Assembly (NCBI GenBank): GCA_004352715.1
Contig: SCFE01000017.1
Location: 1,861,283-1,925,282 of the forward strand
Origin: Hofstenia miamia
Taxonomy: Eukaryota; Xenacoelomorpha; Acoela
Direction: 5' to 3'
Length of the DNA stretch: 64,000 nt
The position numbers and the translations under genes are program-made. The notes beneath the pieces are model-generated. The model did not search any database and was not told the origin of the DNA. It saw nothing but the letters and a program-made list of their open reading frames with translations. Shown piece after piece: positions 45,781-56,423 of the stretch; the first letter of the stretch is position 1; every line of letters starts with the position of its first letter.

Positions 45781-46536
45781 TTATTGCAAATTTCCTTTTA
45801 GACTCTTAAGAATGCCATGACAGATTTCTTTAAACCACAGAATGTTTAATGATGAAATGATGACGTATAAAGCAAACATGAGCAGGTAAGTACATTGTGC
45901 GAAGTAAATTTCCCCTCGCAAAATATCTAATGTGGCCGATAAATTGAGTGACATTATGTAAGGCATGGGCAGTATTCTGAATAAGAAGAATGTAATAATC
46001 ATGGCTATATTGACCTGAAAATACAGCGAATTGAGTTTCAGAGACTTTTTCACATCCAGTGTCACGAGCATAAAGCGAAAGTTTAAGAAAGGATTGCAAA
46101 TTTCCATTAGTCCACACAAAAGTTTCATGAATAAGAACTTATTATCATAGAGGGCCACAATGGTGGCAATGACACCCATTACATGGTGAAATATCATTAA
46201 TTTCCTTTTGTATTCAACATAGTGATACCTATAATAAGTGTCTACCGATAAATATGCAATCATAATTTGTGAAATTGATTTTGCGCAGAAAAACTGGATT
46301 GTTTCATCTCCATATAAGAGTCCATACACAGCCAAGCAGCTGGAGCTTACTGATGGTATGCATGAGATGAAATCTGAAATGAACTGATTCTGACGATCTT
46401 TAGGCTTTGTCTTCAGTGCAGGAAAAATAAGTGAACAAATCTCAGGCACTATCTGAAAATACAAGATTATAAAAGGTATTACAAGTCCAGCAGCAGTAGA
46501 AAAGAAATTCACACTCCACGCCTGCTCATACACCAT
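45781..46536 (-). CDS. TLC-domain membrane protein (TLCD4/TMEM56-like), copy B
   Basis: An uninterrupted 251-codon ORF, roughly 45% identical by eye to the 259-residue copy A, colinear over the whole length. Shared core: NQFISDFISCIPS at 50-62, RKLMIFHH at 111-118 with the paired His, GLMEICNPFLNFRFM at 142-156, and ITFFLFRILPMPYI at 181-194. Hydrophobic segments lie near 11-30, 54-75, 89-101, 115-130, 173-190 and 215-233. The single early Met (46,536) matches the start of copy A. It has no intron in the coding region. Such proteins sit in ER or plasma membrane and are linked to lipid composition; the substrate of this subgroup is not known to me. Its promoter region carries a CCAAT box and a CRE. 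Confidence 0.88.
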   Translation of the reverse strand: MVYEQAWSVNFFSTAAGLVIPFIILYFQIVPEICSLIFPALKTKPKDRQNQFISDFISCIPSVSSSCLAVYGLLYGDETIQFFCAKSISQIMIAYLSVDTYYRYHYVEYKRKLMIFHHVMGVIATIVALYDNKFLFMKLLCGLMEICNPFLNFRFMLVTLDVKKSLKLNSLYFQVNIAMIITFFLFRILPMPYIMSLNLSATLDILRGEIYFAQCTYLLMFALYVIISSLNILWFKEICHGILKSLKGNLQ

Positions 46537-46603
46537 TTCACAAACGACTGTTTGTTTTAAATGCTAAATACTATGTAGTTAAATTTACTTGAAATAATTT
46601 TAA

Positions 46604-46608
46604 CCAAT
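46604..46608. promoter_or_regulatory. CCAAT box upstream of TLC copy B
   Basis: CCAAT (plus-strand reading) lies 68 bases before the ATG, in the same orientation relative to the gene as in copy A. Confidence 0.3.
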
Positions 46609-46649
46609 AGAAACTTCCGTCGCATAATGGTCTTATTTATCATACTATG

Positions 46650-46657
46650 TGACGTCA
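46650..46657. promoter_or_regulatory. Perfect CRE palindrome TGACGTCA
   Basis: The 8-base cAMP-response-element core lies 114 bases upstream of the TLC copy B start, in a CpG-poor AT-rich setting where it is unlikely to be frequent. A CREB/ATF-type site would fit, and copy A has no equivalent nearby. Function is inferred from position only. Confidence 0.45.
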
Positions 46658-46699
46658 CTGACATATGATCACTAAGGACAACTATTCATGTAGCAAATA

Positions 46700-49100
46700 T
46701 TTATTCAATGTGCGCTCGCGCACTGGTGTTATCACTCGTAAATATACGAATGATTTGGTGCAGCCGGTAGATGGTTCTAAAACACAGTACAGTACTGCTT
46801 TTGTATTAGCCTTTAAATTTATAATTCTTATATTTTTACTAGAAAACATTTTAACTGTTACATTCCAAGAATTAATTTGTTGAGTTAATATTAACAACAC
46901 TGTATACTACAACGAAAAACCAAAAATAGTACTGCAATTTCAAATCTAGAAAATATATTTTTTAATTTCTGTCATTCATAGAAATACATTAATTTCGAAA
47001 GTACAAAGGATATCTTTTAGTACGAATATGATTTGCTTTAGTTTATAGCAGATGTGACATACTACAGCTAATCTTTAGACTGCCAAAATGTCTTTCGTAT
47101 AACAGAAATGAATAGCAAAGTAAATATATTAATTAAAGGTATGCAAACAAACTGCAGTTGCAGCAAACCTATACTACTGCTTTTCTAAAGTTGTTTTTGA
47201 TTCGATTTTTTCGAATTTTCAACTACAGAAAGGAAGGCTTTATTTAAATTATATTCAGTATCAAATACAAAAATTTTTGGAACTGTTTAGTTAATTCGAC
47301 TTATCTACTTCCTCCGTCAACTGTTAATTTTTCAAAGTCACGGTGGAAATCTGTCACATTTTGTCCAGTCACTCGACCCACCTAACACTGATCATAGGCG
47401 ATCGGATCAAAAAAAAGATTGGTAGCATTATACGCAAAAAAATGATTTTAACAAAAAAATCAATAAAAAATACGAAAATAATTTAAATCTTTAAAAATTT
47501 CAAAGTTTCAAATATTTGACTTCTTAAATTGTTCTATTAATCTGTTAGTGTCCTTCGATCCTAACAATAACAATTATAAGTGACCCGCGACCCCTGTTAA
47601 AAATACGAGTACTGCTCTTTTACGATATAATTATCCCAAATTGATGACATGGTAGAATAAAAAAAACAATACAAACAGTTTTATTCGGTTGATTTCCGGT
47701 CCACTGCTTAATACTCTGATATAGGCCTCGAATATGTTATGTAATTATTTGGAAAACACTTAAAATGTTTCCTTTTAAGACATTGTTTTTTTAATAATCA
47801 CATTATTAACCTACAACTACTACAAATTAATGCATTAATTTAATAGACACATAAGTAAAAATTCAACGAAAAGTTGTTCAGATAAGAGATTTTATTTTTA
47901 ATATTAGGTTACAAGATATATAAAATGGTGTTAATTTAATCAAAATACAACATATTTGAAAGCAACAAATAATAATGCACATTATTATCTGGCAGATACT
48001 ACAATAATAGGCTACTCTGGCCCCTGACTTTCCTTTTTTATGCAATGGGCGCGTGACATTCAAATTCGCAGGGAACATTGACTAAAAAATTTTTAAATTG
48101 TTAGGTGCTAATATTTTCATCTGCGTGGCATGAGAGACGTTTACCTGGCATCATGTTGTACTTGTGGCTTAAGTGAATATGTGAAATGAATTTATGGATG
48201 AAACAAACATTCAGGATTTGCATTTCTGTGATAACATGAAATAGACCGATGCAATCATTATTATGTAATAGCTTTGACTCAGTGCCAGATCATCTTGTAA
48301 AACGTATCATTGAAATTGCCTATGTTATCTTAGAATGATGTGCGTCATTTAACCAAAATTTCCCACTAGCTAAAGCGTTTTCCAAAATACCAGTATCAAT
48401 TTTAATTCCCGTTTTCGGTTTTGTAACTCTCATGATTGACGATTCCAAATTTTTCTTCAAAAAATCTGTTCTTACTTTTATCATTTGTATTACTGTCTTG
48501 ACCCAGGTCGAGGCATATTTAACAGGCAAGGCAAGGACAATCATCTTGTGGGGGCAGTTTACTCAAACGGATTGATTTATATACAAATGTTTAAAATGAA
48601 CATTTTAAGCATTTCTATATAAACCAGTCAGGTCTTAGATCTAACACTGGAATGGATTATGATATTCAAACACAAACATTGCACACATTTTTCTCAACAC
48701 CAAGTACAATCAATTGAACTTATTCAGAATGTTGATGACGTCATAGCTGTTCGATTACGTCAAAGCAAAATAAATGGAATATTGGTTCTAAAAGTTGGAA
48801 ATAATGGAATTTAATAGAATTCATTCCTAAATAATCAAATATGAAATTCTTGATTACCTTAATTACGCTTGAAAAAATATGCTATTTTTTGGAAAAATTG
48901 AGTCAGTTCACGAAATTTTAATTTTTCTAATAATTCAAAATTTGTAATTATTGGATAAAAATGATAATTCAAACGTGTACTGCATTTTAATATTTTATAT
49001 TCTTCAAAAAAAATAAACTTTAATTTTCATTTCTTTTTTGGCATCTTTTAAAAAAATTCATGATTTTGTACTTCAATATTTTTCAACCATCTGTGAAAGT
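46700..49100. other. AT-rich spacer
   Basis: No supported gene. Short frames (46,665-46,883 plus; 47,878-48,078 and 48,320-48,544 minus) show no known motif. Confidence 0.5.
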
Positions 49101-49510
49101 TTAAAATAGATTTCCATTAGCCTTTAAATTTTTAAGGCTTTTGGCTGTAAACACATGGCTTAGGTGTTTACAAATCGTTTGTTGTTTGGATAAACGCAGA
49201 GAAATGCAGTTCATAAAATCTCTACGTGTGATTCTTGGATATTTTCGCAATTGGACTTTTTCTGCGAAGTTTTTGATAATAGTCCACACCTTTTCCACCG
49301 GATTGATATCTGGCGCATTTGGTTGCCACTGCAGAATTTGAAGGTCGTTCTCAGACATGAAATTTTTGTTTCATGGGAGGTGTGAGGGGTTGCACCAACA
49401 TTATAAAGCATTTCCTATGGAACATACTCTAACACAATTTCGCAACATCTTTTACTGTTAATCGTACCTTCGGAAATGATTTTGACTACTTTTTCATAGT
49501 TCTTTCCCGC
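49101..49510 (-). pseudogene. Tc1/mariner transposase C-terminal fragment
   Basis: The minus strand reads EGTINSKRCCEIVLEYV, then GATPHTSHETK (the family has DNAPPHTS), a frameshift near 49,350, then LQILQWQPNAPDINPVEKVW (normally L-WPaqSPDLNPIE-lW, holding the last catalytic residue), then the helical tail ending at 49,101. Motif order and spacing are those of Tc1-type DDE transposases. The N-terminal DNA-binding half is not recognisable. Confidence 0.75.
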
Positions 49511-49941
49511 TGACTACTGAACCAAACCTAAACCTTGACTTTGTTTAGATGCAGATCAAAGACCTCCTGAAAAATCTAGTTTTCGCTAAGTTTCTGTAAA
49601 ATTCGGTCCATTTTACTTGTGCAAATCTGTGATATTTGATACGAAACAATGTCACAAAAATATTTTTAGGTGGTAAGAAACATGGAATACCCTACCACAT
49701 TTAAGTTTAAGAGAAGAATGAGCAAAAATATGACTTAGTCAGATCATACAGTACTGGAAAAAATGCTCGACTCCTGTACAAATAATCTTGATTTTTTAAA
49801 TTGCTCATAATTTGCAAATATGAGAAGCAACAAATAGAATACGCTGTTATACTAAAGCATTTTAAATTCAAATGTTAACAAAGGGCAATACAAGATGCTA
49901 GACAAAATGTCAAATTTCAAAACACCATTCTCATGTATTGT

Positions 49942-50188
49942 AAAAATGGTTTGCAACATCCAATGCCTCACTTTCTTAATGTTGTAGCAATTCAACGGAG
50001 TCTATCGTCTATCTCCTTGGTAAACCCATATGCTACAGAACCCAATACATTTCCNNNNNNNNNNNNNNNNNNNNNAAAAATGGTTTGCAACATCCAATGC
50101 CTCACTTTCTTAATGTTGTAGCAATTCAATGGAGTCTATCGTCTATCTCCTTGGTAAACCCATATGCTACAGAACCCAATACATTTCC
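49942..50188. repeat. 113-base duplication around 21 N
   Basis: 49,942-50,054 recurs at 50,076-50,188 with one difference noticed (CAACGG versus CAATGG), separated by 21 N (50,055-50,075). Probably unmerged contig overlap. Confidence 0.85.
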
Positions 50189-50836
50189 TATTAGTGATGA
50201 ATCGCTTGGTTTAGCTTACCAGGGAAACATCATGATATCAATTCTGCAAATAAAATTGGCGTTATCTTGTTGATTATATTATGCAGTAAAATTTCGAAAA
50301 ATCTCATTTTATGTTAATATTATTAACATTTTATGTATAATTCATGTTTTTGAAAGAAAACAATATTAAAATACACATAATGTAGAATGAAAAGCTTGCA
50401 CTGGAACCGGTCAGCAAAAACATTCATTCTGATCCGACCTGCACTATTTTTTTGACACAACAACCCGCAGATCGACCCGAAACGCTTTCAACTATTTTAC
50501 AGGTAGACGAGTAAACAAATAGAAAACCCAATTACTGCAAGATCTCAATATATACTTCTAACGTATAGAGAAGAAATGTGCAAGTGGAGAAAACTTTTTT
50601 TTAAAATACAGGGTGACGAAGCACCGTGACCCGAACCGACCCAATCCAACCTTATCATCGCCTCACTACTGGCTGTATTGAGCAATTAAGTTTGAGGACA
50701 TATTCGCCGTTTTTAAAGTCATATCCTCTAAGTGTATAGAAATGTGCTCAATGGCAAAAATCAGGATCCGTGACCGGATTTGTATCAAGATTTCTTGGCT
50801 AAGCCCATTACATTAGTTGTAGACGTAGCTGTAAAT
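50189..50836. other. Spacer with GACCCG-rich patches
   Basis: Near 50,410-50,490 and 50,620-50,650 the sequence has repeated GACCCGA/GACCTG and AACCGG words, resembling subterminal repeats of hAT-type elements, but no terminal repeats or target duplication could be fixed. No gene. Confidence 0.35.
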
Positions 50837-50844
50837 CTCAGTAG

Positions 50845-51312
50845 TGCGGCGCGGTAATATCGCGGAATACCGCGGTATGCTGCGGTGCGGTCTACCGCAC
50901 ACACAATTGATGTGTTTTGTATTAAGATTTAAAATCTCTAAGCATTTCTCAAAAAACTGTTTCTAAGCAGAACTAAGAGATTTCACATACAAGGTATTAA
51001 AACTACTTTTTACATATTTCATGGAAAAATTGATACTACCATAATAAAATTGAACGAAAGGACAAAATACCTAAGAATTTGTCTTTAAGCTTTTGTACGA
51101 ATGAGCCATAACCCTAAAAAAATTTTAAAAAATTCAGAAATGTCTATCTTTTCTTACGAAGATAAAAAGCGCCATTGTTGCGGTATACCGCTGTAAAATT
51201 TCATTTATTGTCGTGGTTTGCGGTAAAGAAGCGGACATTGCGGTGGTTAGCGGTGAAGTTTTTTCTCTGCCATAAAAAAAATTTTACAAAACCTGTACCG
51301 CTCTCATCTCTA
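50845..51312. mobile_element. 468-bp hAT-type element with CGGTA-rich ends and 8-bp target duplication
   Basis: The flanks CTCAGTAG at 50,837-50,844 and 51,313-51,320 are identical. The right end reads GTACCGCTCTCATCTCTA; the left end TGCGGCGCGGTAAT matches only its inner part, so the left terminus looks eroded. CGCGGTA/TACCGC/GCGGT words recur at least eight times near both ends, a bias unlike the AT-rich neighbourhood. No coding capacity. Confidence 0.8.
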
Positions 51313-51320
51313 CTCAGTAG

Positions 51321-53760
51321 CCGTAACCAAGTATTACGAGTGAAAATAAAAATGATAGGAAAAAGGAGCTCTCGATACAATTTCAAGAAAAAATTTGATA
51401 ATAAAACTGTTTGGTTTGAAAAAACGACTTTCTACATTAATCATAAAATTTATATTTAAATTTAGTCATTCTTTCAGTAGATTTTTCGGTTGCAATCTGA
51501 TATACACAATTGATCCAAATCTTTTTATGAAAATGGAGTTCATTAAGGGAAGTCATCTGGCAATAATCTTTGTACAACTCAGCCTTTGCATGGACTCATA
51601 CCACGATTTTTTAAAGTATATAAGCAACACCTTTACCGCAATCTACTTTCCTCGCAATTTCTGAAAGTGCTGTTAAACCAGAGGGATTATTTACCATTAG
51701 CTTGCTTGCCACATCTCTACTGTTTCAATTATTGGTCTAACCATATTAAATGTTATTTGATTCAGGCATTTCACAGTGGGTTAATTTCGTACAATTTGTG
51801 AAGCTGATTCTCTCCACCAAAATATATGCTGTCATTAATTAACTGGTTCTGAGGACGCAATTACAATCAGATTGTCACGTAAGATATTGATCTCAAAAAC
51901 CCATACTGTTTTGAAAATAATTTAAGAGCAGTAAAAGAATATTTGCAATGTCGTAAAAATTTTTAGGCCAAATAATAATTCTTCATTTTTAAATAACAGT
52001 ATTCGTTTAATTCAAGTAAAAAACACCGTGAGACGCACACATAAAAGTCTCTTTATAGACTAATTTGCTTAAGCAATCAGGATTTTGAACCTTAATCAAA
52101 CAACAAATTTGTGCGATCAAAGATCACAAGGCGTGAATTAAGTAAATTATCGCATTGTAAAAAAGAGTGAATGAAATCGCTTCAAATATTACATTTTGTT
52201 TTGTAGAAGACCGTGAGATGTGTACTTAATTCAAATACTATGACAATGAGTTTGAGATTTATTTAACCCAATACATTACCTTTGCAGCAAGAATAATATT
52301 AAAAATGTTGGTTGCACAATCTTGAGAACAGCAATGATTCTATCTGCACAAAATGTGTAACTTTAGACACACTGATTGTTCAAAAGTTTGTTTCTTTTAG
52401 TGACCATTTATTTATAAGAATAGTTGTTGATAATAATCATGATGTAAAAAGCGGGCTTGTCCAATGGAGTGGGAACAGAGATGGAAGCGTACAGTCAATT
52501 GGCGACCATGACTGGTCCGGTTCCGGCCAACCTTTGGCCGGCTACCGGTGTTGACCGGCCCGATACCCAACCCTTATGTAGGTACCAGCTCTGAATGGTC
52601 CTCAAACAATAAAGTACCATTTTGATCACTTTACCTGGTTTCACCGTATTTATAGGTTCACTTATAACGCATACGCGTTTAAGTTATCCGATTAACCCTA
52701 GATATTTCATTTATATATATTATATGGGATAAGAATAGGGAATACGGTACCCTTAAGCTTATTTACATAATTTGCATAAATATGAATACAGACACTAGTG
52801 TTGAGGCAGGTCAGGATTTTTAGATCAGGATTGATCAGGTTTAAGATTTGGTTTGAGGCATCGCAAATCAGGTTCAGGATAGAAAAATCCTATAAATATT
52901 AAATATTCATTAATTTAATTAATGCGCAAAAATGTTTTTGAAGCATTGAATATGACTTTTTTTCTAAGCTCATTCTTAAACAAATGATTCAGTCTGCTAA
53001 TAAAATTAAGGCGTTCATCAAAGAGCTTCAAAAATACTTTCAAATGCTAAAATCTAAATTATCCTTAAACAGCCTGGAGATTTTTGAAAAAATTTATTGA
53101 TCGTATAAAAATTTTTTAAGCGTTTATAGCTCAAAAACTGTTAACATAATGCCCAATCTAAAAGTACCACATAATATAGGATAGTCTCCGTCTTCGACCT
53201 CGCGAATTTGCGTACAGCTATACACTTTAATAGAAATTTTCAACATTGCATTAAAACATGTTCCCCAATAGATCTGTCCACCCCCACGATTGGAGAAAAT
53301 TTTCTACGTTAGGCTGTTTAAGTTTAATGTGGTTGTATTGTAGATCAAAACAGTATTTCCAATAATAATTTGACAATTTTTCCATTTATTCTGTTTCAAA
53401 GTACAAAAACAATCAATTAAACGGTTTTTCGAGGAGCATTATTGCCTCCTCACGAATGCACTCAATAATGCAATTGGTAGAAGGTAGTTTTATGATTTGT
53501 CAATAAATTCAAATGTATTTTTTCTGTGAAAAACATTGCAAAAGTTGTCTAAACCTGAAAAACGCGATTGTCCAATTATTTAGTATGATTGTAAAGTAAA
53601 AAAAGGAATAAATATTTCGTCAGGTCAAAATGCTATTTTTAGGTCAAAATATGGCTAAAATCGACTAATGAATTCGTAAATTTCTTTATTTTTTGTTGAA
53701 AACCATATCAAAATTTGAATTTAAAGTAAATTAGATGTTCTCATACCATCCTTGAATAAA
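51321..53760. other. AT-rich spacer with one GC-rich MITE-like patch
   Basis: No supported gene. At about 52,484-52,594 CAGAGATGGAAGCGTAC and GTAGGTACCAGCTCTG face each other around repeated ACCGG/CCGGCC words and look like the two ends of a short element; no target duplication was found. Confidence 0.4.
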
Positions 53761-53772
53761 TAAAGTAAGGCG

Positions 53773-55187
53773 GTGCAGGACAGGTGCAGGGTAGGTAAAG
53801 AGAATACTATAGAAACTGCAAGAGAAGAGCTAAAGCAGAGATTAGTTGCAGAAGCTGAGAAACTAGGAAAATATAGGGCAAGAGCAAAGCAAGCAAGAGA
53901 CAACATGAAGTTTGAGGCCCAAGAAGGAAGATTCTACAAAGAACTAGATGCAGGAGAAAAGGCTACAGCTAGAGCAGGCGAGGATGAAGTAAGGTTCTGG
54001 GAGAATATATGGAGAAGTGAGGGACCAGAGACAGAGAGTGAGCAGATGCAGAAGGACTTCAGGCAAGAAGAAGAAGTAATCACAACTGTAAGGCTGAAGG
54101 AGGCTCTAAAGAAGATGAAGAACTGGAAGGCGCCAGGCAGAGATGAGGTACATGGGTATTGGCTGAAGAAGTTCACAAGTGTTCATGAGAGACTAGCAGT
54201 AGCATTGGAGGAGTGTGTGGTGAGTGGGTGTCCAGAGTGGATGGTAGTGGGAAGGACATTTCTGAAACAGAAGGACCCAAAGAAAGGTAGTGAGGCAAGC
54301 AACTTCAGGCCAATAACATGTCTGCCAACAACGTGGAAATTGCTAACTTCAGTGATTTCAAGTAGGCTGGCATGTTACTTAGAACAGAACAGGCTGATAC
54401 CAGAAGAGCAGAAGGGATGTAGAATAAAGACGAAAGGATGTAGAGATCAGTTATTAATAGACCAGGCAGTAGTTGAAAATTGTAGAAGAAGGAAGACAAA
54501 CTTAGCAATGGCATGGATAGACTACAGGAAGGCGTATGACAGCATATCGCATAGGTGGGTATTGAAAACGCTAGAGGCCAATGGAGTTTCACGGAAATGG
54601 GTTGAGTTTCTAGGAAGAGAGATGGGAAAGTGGCAGAATGAGATAGACGGGCATAGCACCACTACTGTTTGTAGTTAGCTTAANNNNNNNNNNNNNNNNN
54701 NNNNNNNNNNNNNNNNNNNNNNNNNNNNNNNNNNNNNNNNNNNNNNNNNNNNNAGGGAGACAGCTTAGCACCACTACTGTTTGTAGTTAGCTTAATCCCC
54801 ATCACAGAAAAGTTAAAGGAGACAGGCATTGGGTATAAGATAGAAAAGAATGGTGGAGCAGTGAGTCACCTGTGGTACATGGACGACCTGAAGATGTATG
54901 CTAGTTCAAGAAAGATGTTGCAGAAGCAAATGGAGACATTTGAGAAAGTAAGCAGAGATTCTGGGTTGGAATTTGGATTAGGAAAGTGTGCAACAGTGAC
55001 AATGACCAGAGGCAAGTGTGTAGATGGAGATGGTTTGAGGACGAGCAGTGGGGATAAGATTGAGGAAGTCAAAGAGGGGTACAAGTACTTATGTGTGATA
55101 GAGAAAGATAGAACAGATCATGAGGACGAGTTTAAGAAAATAATACAAAAGGAGAATAAGGAAAGTACTACAGAAGTCAGCATTTAA
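53773..55187 (+). pseudogene. R2/NeSL-like reverse transcriptase domain
   Basis: Frame 53,773-54,678 (301 codons) has a charged pre-RT segment, then MKNWKAPGRDEVHGYWLKKF, ASNFRPITCLPTTWKLLTSV, RDQLLIDQAVVENCRRRKTN and AMAWIDYRKAYDSISHRW (motif A with catalytic Asp). After the gap, GDSLAPLLFVVSLIPITEKL (motif B) and HLWYMDDLKMYA (YMDD, both Asp kept), then thumb KVSRDSGLEFGLGKCATVTM. The gap (54,684-54,753) and a short duplicated overlap at its edges break the frame artificially. A stop at 55,185 ends the second frame. Confidence 0.82.
54684..54753. other. Assembly gap, 70 N, with duplicated edge
   Basis: About 30 bases ending in TAGTTAGCTTAA occur on both sides of the 70 N, so the contig ends overlap and the gap may be false or hide a haplotype difference. 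Confidence 0.9.
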
Positions 55188-55233
55188 TGGGCAGAAAAGG
55201 ATAAAGGCAATTAATATTTGGGGCATTCCAGTT

Positions 55234-56297
55234 TTGAGATATTCCGCGGGAATATTTAGGTGGAACAAGAATAAACTGAGGGAATTAGACAGGGAAACAA
55301 GGAAGATACTAGCAGCAGAGAGAGCATTCAACGTAAATGTAGATGTAGATAGACTGTACATGGCAAGGCATAAGGGAGGGAAAGGTCTGCTAAGTGTGGA
55401 GGAAACTGTAGAAGCAGAAACACTAGGGGTAAAGGAATAAGTTGAAGGGCAATATAGAGGGTCCCTACTTAAGGTCACTAAGGAGTTTAAGAAGATAAGA
55501 ACTGAAAGTGAAAGAAAGAAGGTATACCAGAGTAGGATGGAATCAGAGAGACAAACAAGGTATAGGCAGAAGGCAATGCATGGAGAATACTGGAAGAACA
55601 CAGAAAAGTGTGACAGAGAAGAAAGCAACAAGTGGTTAAAGAAGGCAGGACTGAAGAGAGAAACAGAAGCACTAATAATGGCAGCACATGAGCAAGCAAT
55701 AAGAACAAACTGGGTGAAGAAGCATATAGACAGAAGAGTAGAAGTAAGTGATAAGTGTAGGCTATGTAAGAAAGAGGCGGAGACAGTAGATCATCTGATA
55801 GCAGGGTGTGAGAAGTTGGCGCAGAATGAGTATAAGTTCAGGCATGACAAGGTGGGACGAATGGTACATGGAGCTTGAGAAGGCAGCATGGGTTAGAAGC
55901 AGGAGACAAGTGGTATGAGCACATGCCACAGGGAGACATAGAGAATGAGAAGGTTAAGATACTGTGGGACTTCAACATGCAGACAAGCAAAGTGATAGAA
56001 GCACGGCGGCCAGACATAGTAGTGGTAGACAAAGAGAAAAGATTAGGAACAGTGATAGACATAGCTGTACCAAAGGACAGGAATATAGAAAGCAAGGAGA
56101 AAGAGAAGATAGACAAGTACAGGGAGTTGGCAGAGGAAATAGAAAGGCTGTGGAAGTTAAAGAATGTTGAAGTAGTCCTGGTAGTTGTAGGAGCAGTGAG
56201 TAAGAAGCATAAGATATACTTGGAGGAGTTGGGAGTACCAAAGTGGGGAGGAGCAGGGAGCAGTAGCACCAAAGGCAGCATTGTTAGAAACAGCTAG
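55234..56297 (+). pseudogene. R2/NeSL-like C-terminus: zinc knuckle and restriction-like endonuclease
   Basis: Successive frames 55,234-55,440, 55,537-55,878 and 55,875-56,297 carry RAFNVNVDVDRLYMARHKGG, then CRLCKKEAETVDHLIAGC (C-xx-C...H....C), RHDKVGRMVH, then LWDFNMQTSKVIEARRPDIV and DKEKRLGTVIDIAVPKD. RPD...D(I/V)(A/T)VP is the PD-(D/E)xK signature in these elements. Single-base frameshifts near 55,440 and 55,870 separate otherwise well-kept blocks. After stop 56,295 comes a short 3' UTR ending AAGAATAATAATAATC. Confidence 0.8.
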
Positions 56298-56386
56298 AGT
56301 CCTGAGGAAAGCTCTCACACTCCCTGGGAACTGGTGAGTTACCCGAGCTGAGAGGGACACCAACATGAAGCTGTGAGAAGTAACAA

Positions 56387-56423
56387 GAATAATAATAATC
56401 ATATTAATAATAATAATAATAAT
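56387..56423. repeat. (AAT)n microsatellite between two LINE 3' ends
   Basis: AAT units with one CAT interruption. The plus-strand R2-like element ends on its left and a minus-strand LINE ends on its right, so it can be the tail of either or both. Confidence 0.85.

Larger units (their letters stand above)
53773..56380 (+). mobile_element. R2/NeSL-like non-LTR retrotransposon with restriction-like endonuclease
   Basis: The reverse transcriptase is followed by a C-terminal zinc motif and PD-(D/E)xK-type nuclease, the layout of R2/NeSL-like LINEs, which have no N-terminal APE endonuclease. It is clearly richer in G and A than its AT-rich surroundings and less decayed than the other LINEs. It is interrupted by a 70-N gap and a few frameshifts. 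It ends just before an (AAT)n tail at 56,387. The 5' end is probably truncated, because the readable frame starts directly in the pre-RT region. Confidence 0.82.

Noticed and set aside
45830-46117. 95-codon frame overlapping TLC copy B
   Set aside because: Out-of-frame shadow of the real TLC ORF on the same strand.
51175-51459. 94-codon plus-strand frame and its minus-strand counterpart
   Set aside because: Encoded mostly by the CGGTA-rich repeats of the hAT-type element; the sequence is repeat-driven.
52484-52594. Possible hAT MITE with CAGAGATGG / CAGCTCTG ends
   Set aside because: The ends face each other and inner words repeat, but flanks AGTGGGAA and AATGGTCC do not match.
54866-56281. 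Several minus-strand frames of 72-180 codons rich in Ser, Leu and Cys
   Set aside because: Antisense shadows of the purine-rich R2-like element, which explains their length and low complexity.
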